A stretch of 64,000 bases of DNA from Microbacterium dauci (GTDB lineage Bacteria; Actinomycetota; Actinomycetes; Actinomycetales; Microbacteriaceae), in the NCBI RefSeq assembly GCF_030065535.1, contig NZ_JASJND010000007.1, positions 310,001 through 374,000 of the forward strand. Direction: 5' to 3'. Under the pieces are notes generated by a model. That model made no database searches, had not been told where the DNA came from, and worked only from the letters and a program-made list of their open reading frames with translations. Shown one piece after another: positions 40,035-48,681 of the stretch. Within the stretch, counting starts at the first letter, position 1. The number at the start of each line of letters is the position of its first letter. The position numbers were made by a program, and so were the translations under genes.

Positions 40035-41399
40035 TCAGACGGTATGGAGCGGCTTGCCCGCGAGTGCGAGGAACGCCTCGCCCAACGCCTCGCTCTGGGT
40101 GGGGTGGGCGTGGATGAGGGGTGCGAGGTCTTCGGGGTGCGCCTCCCAACCGACGGCCAACTGACCCTCGGTGATGAGCTCGCCGACGCGGTCGCCGACG
40201 AGATGCACGCCCACGATCGGGCCGTTGGCGACGCGGACGACCTTGGCGATGCCTCCGGTGCCGATGATCTCGCTCTTGCCGTTGCCGGCGAGGTTGTATT
40301 CGTAGGCGACGACCGCGTCGCCGTGGGCCGCGCGGGCCTGCGCCTCGGTGAGACCGACGGATGCCACCTCGGGGTGCGAGTACGCGACGCGGGGAATCGA
40401 GGACTCCGGCACCGCGATGGGCGAGAGCCCCGCGATCTGCTCGGCGACGAAGATGCCCTGCTGGAACCCGCGGTGCGCGAGCTGGAGGCCGGGGACGATG
40501 TCGCCGACCGCCCAGACGTGCGGCACTGCGGTCTGCAGCCGCTCGTCCACGACCACGAAGCCGCGGTCGAGTGCGATACCCGCCTCCTCAAAACCGAGCC
40601 CGGCGGTGACCGGACCGCGACCGACCGCGACGAGCACGTACTCGGCGTCGACGGTGGTCCCGTCCGAGAGGGCGACCGAGACACCGGCATCCGTCGTCGT
40701 CACGCCCTCGCAGCGGGTGGCGAGCTTGCTCTGGATGCCGCGGCGGCGGTACGCGCGTTCGAGCGCCTTGCTCGAGGTCTCGTCCTCTGCTGGGAGGAGG
40801 TGGTCGAGCGCCTCGACGATCGTGACCTCGGCGCCGAACGAGCGCCAGACGCTCGCGAACTCGACGCCGATCACGCCGCCGCCGAGGATGACGACGCTGT
40901 TCGGGATGACGTCGAGCTCGAGCGCGGTCTCACTGGTCAGGACGCGCCCGCCGACCTCGATGCCGGGGATCGTACGCGTGTACGAGCCGGTCGCGAGTAC
41001 GACGTCCGCACCCTGGTAGACGTCCTCGCCGACGATGACGGCGCGGTCCGCACCGAGCCGGCCCTCGCCCGCGACAACGGTGATGCCGCGGCCGGACACG
41101 AGACCCTGCAGACCCTTGTATTTCTTGGCGACGATGCCTTCGCGGTACGCAGCGGTCCGCGCCGGGTCGATCCCGGTAAGCGTCGCGTCGACGCCTACGG
41201 ATGCCGCTTCACGGACGTGGTCCGCGATCTCGGCGGTGTGGAGCAGCGCCTTGGTCGGGATGCACCCGCGGTGGAGGCAGGTGCCACCGAGGCGGTCCTT
41301 CTCGATGAGTGCGACGGACTTGCCGAGTTCGGCCGCGCGCAGGGCTGCGGCGTACCCGCCGCTGCCGCCGCCGAGGACGACGACGTCGAAGGTGTTCAT
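40035..41399 (-). CDS. lpdA: Dihydrolipoyl dehydrogenase (E3)
   Basis: The 454-residue flavoprotein reoxidises the lipoyl arm of E2 using FAD and NAD+. It has an N-terminal FAD-binding GGGSGGYAAA (residues 10-19), the redox-active pair in GGTCLHRGCIPTKAL (Cys41 and Cys46), an NAD-binding site VVILGGGVIGVEFASVW, the second FAD segment VWAVGDIVPGLQLAHRG, and the C-terminal His-Glu pair in HAHPTQSEALGEAF. The start is ATG 41399, which overlaps the stop of pepA (ATGA); the open frame further upstream is a shadow of pepA. Order pepA-lpd-sucB on one strand suggests one transcript. Confidence 0.94.
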   Translation of the reverse strand: MNTFDVVVLGGGSGGYAAALRAAELGKSVALIEKDRLGGTCLHRGCIPTKALLHTAEIADHVREAASVGVDATLTGIDPARTAAYREGIVAKKYKGLQGLVSGRGITVVAGEGRLGADRAVIVGEDVYQGADVVLATGSYTRTIPGIEVGGRVLTSETALELDVIPNSVVILGGGVIGVEFASVWRSFGAEVTIVEALDHLLPAEDETSSKALERAYRRRGIQSKLATRCEGVTTTDAGVSVALSDGTTVDAEYVLVAVGRGPVTAGLGFEEAGIALDRGFVVVDERLQTAVPHVWAVGDIVPGLQLAHRGFQQGIFVAEQIAGLSPIAVPESSIPRVAYSHPEVASVGLTEAQARAAHGDAVVAYEYNLAGNGKSEIIGTGGIAKVVRVANGPIVGVHLVGDRVGELITEGQLAVGWEAHPEDLAPLIHAHPTQSEALGEAFLALAGKPLHTV

Positions 41400-42865
41400 C
41401 GTGCGAGTCCTTCCAGGTAGGCGAGGAGGGTCCGCACGGTCGCTCCCGTCGGCCCCTTCTCGCTCGGGCCGAACGGCGACTTCGTCGTCCCGCTGCCCGC
41501 GATGTCGAGGTGGATCCACGGGATGCGCGGCGCATCCGCGTCGTCGCCGGTGCGTCCGACGAAGCGGCGCAGGAAGAGTCCGGCGAACATCGTGCCGCCC
41601 GCCGGGTCGCCGATCTTCGCGTTCTGCAGGTCGGCGATGGGGGAGTCGAGCTCGTCTTCCATGTGTGCGGGCAGCGGCAGCTGCCATGCGAGTTCGCCGG
41701 CACGCTCCGCGGCGGCGAGGTACGCGGCGACCGCCTCGTCGTCGCCCATCACGCCCGTGTGGCGGTTTCCGAGCGCAGTGATGACCGCACCGGTGAGGGT
41801 TGCGACGTCGATGAGCACGTCCGGGTTGGTCCGGCTCGCGGCGACGAGTCCGTCGGCCATGACCAGTCGCCCCTCGGCGTCGGTGTTCAGCACCTCGACG
41901 GTCGTACCGTCGAGCATGCGGAGCACGTCGCCCGGACGGGTCGCGCGACCCGACGGCATGTTGTCGGCGATGCACAGCCACGCGCTGACTGCGATCGGCA
42001 GCGCCTGCTGTGCGGCAGCCTTGACGACCGCGAGCGCCGTCGCTGCGCCCGCCATGTCGTACTTCATTCCGACCATCGATGCCGGCGGCTTGAGCGAGAG
42101 CCCGCCGGTATCGAACGTGATGCCCTTGCCGACCACGGCGACGTGGGTCGCTGCGCCCGCGGGCGCGTAGGTGAGACGTACGAAGCGCGGCGGCCGGTCG
42201 GAGCCCTGACCGACGCCGAGGATGCCGCCGAAGCCCTGTGCCGCGAGCTCGACCTCGTCGAGGACCTCGACCTCGATCGGCAGGTCTGCCGTCTCGGCGA
42301 CGGCGCGGTCCGCGAGGTCGGCCGGTCCCATCCACTCGGCGGGGACGTTCACGAGGTCTTTCACGAGGGCGACGGCGCCACCCAGCGCGTCGACAGCGGC
42401 ACGATCGGCGTCCGCGACCTCGGCTGCGGTGTGGACGACCACGGCGGTCGCACGCTGCTTCGCGGCATCCGTCTTCTTGTATCCGGCGAACCGGTACCCG
42501 CCGAGCACGGCACCCTCTGCCGCCGCGCGCCAGAGCTCGTCGTTGGCGGGTGCTGCGATCGCGATGGTTGCGAACCCGGTCGTAGTGCGGACGGCCGCGC
42601 CGACGGCGTCACGGAGGCTCGTTGCGGTGGGCGTCGCGCCTGTCCCGAAGACGAAGAGCGGGAGCGCGGTCGACTCGGGTGCGTGCACGCGAACGGTCGA
42701 TCCGGCGGCGCCGGTGAATCCGACACCGCGCAGTGCTGCGTCGAGCCCGGGCCAGTCGGCGATCGCCTCGGCCGCGCCGTCGAGCGGCGGGAGAGCCAGC
42801 AGCAGGGCGTCGGCGCCGGAGTCTCGGAGCGCGGAAGTGGTCACGGTCAGCTCGGGGTACGGCAT
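41396..42865 (-). CDS. pepA: Leucyl aminopeptidase (M17)
   Basis: The 489-residue peptidase removes N-terminal residues in a hexameric, two-metal enzyme. The family motif NTDAEGRLVMAD (around residue 328) is present, as are the metal ligands in VVGKGITFDTGGLSLKP and YDMAGAATALAVVKA. The start is uncertain: ATG 42865 (MPYPELTVTT) has GGAGG only about 2 nt upstream, while ATG 42874 adds MEV. It is the first gene of the pepA-lpd-sucB series and is divergent from the PAC2 gene. A role in peptide turnover is standard; no special regulation is visible. Confidence 0.9.
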   Translation of the reverse strand: MPYPELTVTTSALRDSGADALLLALPPLDGAAEAIADWPGLDAALRGVGFTGAAGSTVRVHAPESTALPLFVFGTGATPTATSLRDAVGAAVRTTTGFATIAIAAPANDELWRAAAEGAVLGGYRFAGYKKTDAAKQRATAVVVHTAAEVADADRAAVDALGGAVALVKDLVNVPAEWMGPADLADRAVAETADLPIEVEVLDEVELAAQGFGGILGVGQGSDRPPRFVRLTYAPAGAATHVAVVGKGITFDTGGLSLKPPASMVGMKYDMAGAATALAVVKAAAQQALPIAVSAWLCIADNMPSGRATRPGDVLRMLDGTTVEVLNTDAEGRLVMADGLVAASRTNPDVLIDVATLTGAVITALGNRHTGVMGDDEAVAAYLAAAERAGELAWQLPLPAHMEDELDSPIADLQNAKIGDPAGGTMFAGLFLRRFVGRTGDDADAPRIPWIHLDIAGSGTTKSPFGPSEKGPTGATVRTLLAYLEGLAR

Positions 42866-42936
42866 GACCTCCATCCTAGGGACGGCGCGTTCGCTCAGAG
42901 CGGGACGCGGCGGGCCGACCCCTCCGGCAGGCCTCG

Positions 42937-42942
42937 TACAGT
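42937..42942 (+). promoter_or_regulatory. -10 box of the PAC2 gene (leaderless type)
   Basis: TACAGT ends 6 nt before the ATG at 42949; the 6-nt gap GGAGGC is too close to act as an ordinary Shine-Dalgarno site. Confidence 0.45.
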
Positions 42943-42948
42943 GGAGGC

Positions 42949-43878
42949 ATGCCGCTGTCCGGACCCCTCTACGAGCGCGTCGCCTCCGCCCCTCCTGTAC
43001 CGGCGGGGCTTCCGTTGGTCATCGCGCTCACCGGATTCACGGATGCCGGTTCCGCGGTGAGCCGCCTCGCCGATCACCTCCGCTCCGAGCACGCGCCGGA
43101 GCCGGTCATCTCCTTCAATGCCGACGTCCTCTTCGACTACCGGGCGCGCCGACCCATCATCACCTTCGACGGCGATCGGCTCGTCGACTTCGAGCCGCCG
43201 CGGCTCGAGCTCTCGCTCGCGCACGACGCGCTCGGACAGCCCTTCGTCCTGCTCGCCGGTTATGAACCGGACTTCGCGTGGGAGGCGTTCGCCGACACGA
43301 TCGTCGGGCTCGCCGAAGGGCTCGAAGTGCGGTCGGTGACCTGGGTCCACGCGATCCCCATGCCGGTGCCCCACACGCGCCCCATCGGCACGACGGTGAG
43401 CGGCACGCGCACCGCGCTCACCGAGGCGCACTCCGTGTGGAAGCCGCACACGCAGGTGCCTGCGACCGCGGGGCACCTCGTCGAATACCGGCTCACGCAG
43501 GCCGGCGCCGAGGTGGCCGGATTCGTCCTCCTCGTGCCGCACTACCTCGCCGAGACAGATTTCCCGGCTGCGGCGATCGCGGCACTCGACAGCATCTCCG
43601 TCGCGACCGGGCTCGTCTTCGACAGCGACGTCCTGCGAGACGAGAACCGCGAGTACCTCGTGAAGGTCGACGATCAGGTCGGTGGCAGCGACGAGCTGAC
43701 CACGATGCTGCAGAACCTCGAGAACCGGTACGACGCGTACATGGCGGGTTCCACTCACGCACAGCCGATCATCCACACGGGCGACCTGCCCTCTGCGGAC
43801 GAGCTCGCCGCCGAACTGGAACGGTTCCTCGCGAACCGGCCGTCCGGCGATGACGACCGTCGTCCCGGCCTCGGCTGA
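42949..43878 (+). CDS. PAC2-family protein
   Basis: The 309-residue protein starts MPLSGPLYERVASAPPVPAG. The PAC2 hallmark regions are LPLVIALTGFTDAGSAVSRL (residues 21-40), VLFDYRARRPIITFDGDRLV and VTWVHAIPMPVPHTRPIGTT. The family is named after proteasome-assembly chaperone 2; in actinobacteria the role is not established and it is usually called PAC2 or ATP-grasp superfamily by similarity. It lies between pepA (divergent) and sigA (same direction, 208 nt downstream). Confidence 0.85.
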   Translation: MPLSGPLYERVASAPPVPAGLPLVIALTGFTDAGSAVSRLADHLRSEHAPEPVISFNADVLFDYRARRPIITFDGDRLVDFEPPRLELSLAHDALGQPFVLLAGYEPDFAWEAFADTIVGLAEGLEVRSVTWVHAIPMPVPHTRPIGTTVSGTRTALTEAHSVWKPHTQVPATAGHLVEYRLTQAGAEVAGFVLLVPHYLAETDFPAAAIAALDSISVATGLVFDSDVLRDENREYLVKVDDQVGGSDELTTMLQNLENRYDAYMAGSTHAQPIIHTGDLPSADELAAELERFLANRPSGDDDRRPGLG

Positions 43879-43900
43879 CCCGACGACACCATCTCCCGCG

Positions 43901-43926
43901 GGAATGCGGGCACCGATCCGGGTGTT
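43901..43926 (+). promoter_or_regulatory. SigR/SigH-type promoter upstream of sigA
   Basis: GGAAT (43901-43905), exactly 18 nt, then GTT (43924-43926). GGAAT-N18-GTT is the consensus for the thiol-oxidative-stress ECF sigma SigR/SigH. A vegetative -35-like TTGACA (43925-43930) overlaps its 3' end but has no convincing -10. A second TTGACA occurs at 44027-44032. The gene-free stretch 43879-44086 therefore looks like a multi-promoter leader of sigA. Confidence 0.65.
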
Positions 43927-44086
43927 GACACCGGCACGTCCTTCATGCATCCGAGACGTATGAGAGAATGGACGAAATGACCCGTTGTCAAACGGTGGGG
44001 TGCGCTCCGGCTGCACTGCGCCGGACTTGACAAGGGTCTTACTAGTGTCCGAACCCCGGCGGAAGATCGTCGGTGAAAGGCGAGAC

Positions 44087-45426
<1,340 letters not shown>

Positions 45427-45430
<4 letters not shown>

Positions 45431-46131
45431 GCGGCGTCGCGAACGAGGGCAAGGACCTCACCCGCGCGATCGACGGCACGACCTACGCCCGGATCCCGAT
45501 CCGGACGCACGTCGTCATGCCCGGCGAGGACATCGAGGCGATCGTCACGCAGTACGCGGCATCCGAGCTCGAGCCGGGTGACCTGCTGTTCGTGACCGAG
45601 AAGATCGTTGCGATCACGCAGGGCCGCTCCTACCTCGTCGAAGAGATCCAGCCGCGCCCGCTCGCCCGCTTCCTCTCCCGCTACGTGGTGAAGACGAAGT
45701 ACGGCATCGGTCTCGGCATGCCAGAGACGATGGAGATGGCGCTCCGCGAATGCGGCACGCCCCGCATCGTCTTCGCCGCCGGCGTCGCCGCGATCACGAA
45801 GCTGTTCGGTCGCCGCGGCGATTTCTACCGGATCGCGGGCGACAAGGCGCGTTCGATCGACGGCCCCACGCCGCACACGATCCCGCCGTACAACAAGGCC
45901 GTCGTGCTCGGCCCGAAGGACCCCGCAGGCGTCGCAGCGCGGCTGAAGGCGCGCCTGGGCGGCGCCAATGAGGTCGCCGTCGTCGACATCAACGACATCG
46001 GCGGCAATATCCTGGGGTCCACACTCGACCGCGCGGGGGAGCAGCGCCTCGTGCGCATCCTCTCCGACAACCCGCTCGGCCAGGGACACCAGTCCACGCC
46101 GCTCGGCATCATCCGGCCGTCGAAGGCCTGA
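45427..46131 (+). CDS. F420-0:gamma-glutamyl ligase-like protein
   Basis: The 234-residue protein starts [20 protein letters not shown]. The CofE/FbiB-type ligase domain is visible in [20 protein letters not shown] (residues 45-64), [20 protein letters not shown] and [16 protein letters not shown] near the end. CofE adds glutamate to coenzyme F420, using GTP. This protein is a stand-alone ligase domain and no other F420 genes are visible here. With two ATP-grasp ligase genes directly downstream (2-nt gap) it may instead modify another glutamate- or amine-bearing product. Overlap with sigA (ATGA) makes cotranscription likely. Confidence 0.78.
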
Positions 46132-46133
46132 TC

Positions 46134-47156
46134 ATGGGCGCCGTGCACCGCCTCTACCGGCGCGTCCGCTTCTTCGTGCGGCGCATCGTGAACTTCGACG
46201 CCGACCGGGTACTGCAGTTCGCACGCCAGTCGGCGCGGCTCTCGTCCGCACCGCTCTGGTGGGTCGTCATCGACATGATCTGGTGCTCGGTGCGGTACGA
46301 GACCACCTTCGAGAACTATTCGGAGTGGGACTTCCGCATCCTCAAGGGTCGTGAGCGCAAGACGTACATGACCGACCCGAAGTCGTTCCACCTGTCGCGA
46401 CGCCTGAACGACAACGCGCAGCGCGCGATCTTCGACGACAAGCTCGAGTTCGCGACGCGCTTCGGTGCGGAACTCGGTCGCGAATGGATCGACCTGCGCC
46501 AGACGGATGCCGCGGCGTTCGCGGATTTCGTCGCGCGGCACCCGCGGATCATCGCCAAGAACCCCGGCGGTGTCGGCGGCAACGGCATCTCGCTGCGGGA
46601 CACCGCGGAGATCACCGACGCGGCCGCCGTCCGCGAGGAGCTGCTCGCCGCGGGCCAGGCGCTCGTCGAGGAAGTGCTGGTCCAGCACGAGGACATGGCC
46701 TCGCTCTACCCGCAGAGCGTCAACTCGCTGCGCATGGTGTCGTACCTCGACCCTGACGGTGAGGTGCACGTCCTGGCGGCGGTCCTCAAGATCGGCAACG
46801 GCGGCGTGATCGACAACTTCAGCAACGGCGGCATGTACACGATGCTCGGCGAAGACGGCCGCGCGCTCCATGCCGCCAGCGACGAGGAGGGGCGCCCGTT
46901 CGCGGTGCACCCGGTCACCGGTGTGACGATCGCCGGGTTCCAGGTGCCGCTGTACGAAGAGGTGCTCGCGCTCGTGGATCGCCTCGCCCGCCGCGTGCCG
47001 GCCTTCCCGTACATCGGGTGGGACGTGGCGATCACGCCGACCGGTCCCGTCGTCATCGAGGGCAACCACAACTCGGGCGTCTTCCAGTCGAAGCCGTCCG
47101 TCTCCGGCATCCGCCGCGGCTTGCTGCCGCGGTACCGTGCCGCCATGCGGTTCTGA
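46134..47156 (+). CDS. ATP-grasp protein, sugar-transfer-associated type (copy 1)
   Basis: The 340-residue protein starts MGAVHRLYRRVRFFVRRIVN. The sugar-transfer ATP-grasp features are IDMIWCSVRYETTFENYSEW, ILKGRERKTYMTDPKSFHLS, the nucleotide/metal region RIIAKNPGGVGGNGISL, and the closing WDVAITPTGPVVIEGNHNSG. It is about 50 percent or more identical by eye to the next gene, a tandem duplicate. ATP-grasp enzymes form amide or thioester bonds; the substrate is not known. It starts 2 nt after the F420-ligase-like gene. Confidence 0.82.
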   Translation: MGAVHRLYRRVRFFVRRIVNFDADRVLQFARQSARLSSAPLWWVVIDMIWCSVRYETTFENYSEWDFRILKGRERKTYMTDPKSFHLSRRLNDNAQRAIFDDKLEFATRFGAELGREWIDLRQTDAAAFADFVARHPRIIAKNPGGVGGNGISLRDTAEITDAAAVREELLAAGQALVEEVLVQHEDMASLYPQSVNSLRMVSYLDPDGEVHVLAAVLKIGNGGVIDNFSNGGMYTMLGEDGRALHAASDEEGRPFAVHPVTGVTIAGFQVPLYEEVLALVDRLARRVPAFPYIGWDVAITPTGPVVIEGNHNSGVFQSKPSVSGIRRGLLPRYRAAMRF

Positions 47157-47181
47157 CCGCACCCGTTTCGGAGGAACCGCC

Positions 47182-48198
47182 ATGCGCCGCATCCGCGTCC
47201 GACTGCTGTACCTGATCCGCCGTGCCCGGAAGCTCCGGCCCGGCAACCTCGTCGAGTTCGCCCGCACGGTGCAGCAGGTCTCGAAGGCACCGGTGCCGGT
47301 CATCATCGCCGACATGCTGTGGTGCTCAGTCCGGTACGACATGGCGTTCCGCGATTACGCGGTGTGGGACATCCGGCTGCTGAACGGTCGCGAGCGCGCG
47401 ACGTGGATGACGCACCCGAAGTCGTTCCGCATCACGCGGATGTACAACACGCCCGAGGGGCGGTCCAAGCTCGAGGACAAGCGCCGATTCGCGCGCGAGT
47501 ACGCCGACCTGCTCGGGCGGGAGACCGTCGACCTGCGCGACATCGATGACGCCGCGCTGTCGGCGTTCCTCGGTCGCCACGCGAAGGTGCTCGCGAAGCC
47601 GAATGAGGGGCACGGCGGTGGCGGGATCGACCTGCACGAGGTGACGCCGGACACGGATGCCGCCGCGTTCCGCGCCGAGCTCGCCGCGAAGGGACAGACC
47701 GTTCTGGACGAGTTCATCGTGCAGCACCCCGAGATGTCGACGCTGTACGCCGACGCGGTCAACACGGTCCGCATCATCACCTTCCTCGACACCACGACCG
47801 ACCGCGTGCACCTGCTCGCCGCGGTCCTCCGCATCGGCAACGGCGACGTCATCGACAACTTCGCCTCGGGTGGCATGTTCACGATGCTCGACGACGAGGG
47901 CGTCGCGATGTACCCCGGCGTCGACAAGCAGAGCAACGTCTACCGGGAACACCCCGCGACCGGCACGCCGATCGTCGGGTTCCAGGTGCCGATGTACGAC
48001 CGGGTGCTCGACCTCGCGGCATCCCTCGCCCGGCGAACTCCGGAAGCGCCCTACGTCGGCTGGGACATCGCGCTCACGCCGAACGGTCCGGTCGTCATCG
48101 AGGGCAACCACAACTCCAGCGTGTTCCAGCCGAAGCCGTCGGCGTCCGGTGTCCGCACCGGTCTCTTGCCCGTCTACCAGGCGGCCGTGGGGTTCTGA
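47182..48198 (+). CDS. ATP-grasp protein, sugar-transfer-associated type (copy 2)
   Basis: The 338-residue protein starts MRRIRVRLLYLIRRARKLRP; ATG 47182 is supported by GGAGGAA 5-6 nt upstream. Conserved blocks match copy 1: IADMLWCSVRYDMAFRDYAV, DIRLLNGRERATWMTHPKSF, VLAKPNEGHGGGGIDL and WDIALTPNGPVVIEGNHNSS. The N-terminus is basic and may dock to the membrane or to a partner. A strong terminator follows at 48212-48245, closing the sigA-ligase-ATP-grasp series. The basis for keeping two copies is unclear; they may join different substrates. Confidence 0.82.
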   Translation: MRRIRVRLLYLIRRARKLRPGNLVEFARTVQQVSKAPVPVIIADMLWCSVRYDMAFRDYAVWDIRLLNGRERATWMTHPKSFRITRMYNTPEGRSKLEDKRRFAREYADLLGRETVDLRDIDDAALSAFLGRHAKVLAKPNEGHGGGGIDLHEVTPDTDAAAFRAELAAKGQTVLDEFIVQHPEMSTLYADAVNTVRIITFLDTTTDRVHLLAAVLRIGNGDVIDNFASGGMFTMLDDEGVAMYPGVDKQSNVYREHPATGTPIVGFQVPMYDRVLDLAASLARRTPEAPYVGWDIALTPNGPVVIEGNHNSSVFQPKPSASGVRTGLLPVYQAAVGF

Positions 48199-48211
48199 AC
48201 CCGGCGCACGT

Positions 48212-48245
48212 ACGAAGGGCCCCACCGATCGGTGGGGCCCTTCGT
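48212..48245. terminator. Terminator after the tandem ATP-grasp genes
   Basis: ACGAAGGGCCCCACC / GGTGGGGCCCTTCGT with loop GATC: a perfect 15-bp stem. It lies 13 nt after the stop codon and 23 nt before the convergent DUF7455 gene, so it can serve both directions. Confidence 0.9.
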
Positions 48246-48268
48246 CATCTCCCGTGTGGGAGGAGCGT

Positions 48269-48490
48269 TCAGGGAGCCTCGCTCAAGCGAGCGGTCTCGT
48301 CGTGCCAGCTGGTCGCGACGGAGCGCAGCTTCTCCTCGTACTTGCGACCGTGGTGGGCGCAGAACAGCAGCTCGCTGCCGTTCACCTCCGCCGCGATGTA
48401 GGCCTGCGCTCCACAGGAGTCGCAACGGTCCATCGCGGTCAGGCGGTATTCGAGGACGGCTCCGGGCTCGGTGGCGGTTGAAGTGCTCAT
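48269..48490 (-). CDS. DUF7455 zinc-binding small protein
   Basis: The 73-residue protein starts MSTSTATEPGAVLEYRLTAM. It has a metal-site pattern: CDSCGAQA (Cys23 and Cys26) and CAHHGRKY about 20 residues later, as in the DUF7455 family, which is conserved beside sigA and topoisomerase IV genes in actinobacteria. The role is unknown. AGGAGG lies before the ATG (minus strand). It converges on the ATP-grasp gene and is divergent from parE, with about 190 nt between. Confidence 0.82.
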   Translation of the reverse strand: MSTSTATEPGAVLEYRLTAMDRCDSCGAQAYIAAEVNGSELLFCAHHGRKYEEKLRSVATSWHDETARLSEAP

Positions 48491-48667
48491 GTCAGGTGCC
48501 TCCTCAGTGGTTCGGGTGCGGAACGTTCATCACATACAACCACGGTGCTGTTGCAGGTATGCCGCGATTCGATGACATTTCGCTGTGCGCGTATGGTCCT
48601 GTGTGACCTGCCGGTATCAGTGCCGTGACCGCGCGTGTGTCGAGCCGCCGGCGTCGGCACCCGCGGA

Positions 48668-48673
48668 TACGCT
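48668..48673 (+). promoter_or_regulatory. -10 box of parE
   Basis: TACGCT ends 8 nt before the GTG at 48682, a near-leaderless arrangement. Confidence 0.4.
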
Positions 48674-48681
48674 TGAGGATT

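Noticed and set aside
43925-43964. Classical vegetative promoter from TTGACA at 43925
   Set aside because: No -10 hexamer lies 16-19 nt downstream; TATGAG at 43959 is 28 nt away. The GGAAT-N18-GTT reading fits better.
43985-44086. Upstream TTG/GTG starts for sigA
   Set aside because: They would add a non-family Arg-rich sequence across the promoter region, and GAAAGG 6 nt before GTG 44087 gives a better start.
48625-48681. Longer ParE N-terminus from 48625
   Set aside because: The added Arg-rich stretch is unlike family N-termini, and TACGCT ends 8 nt before GTG 48682.
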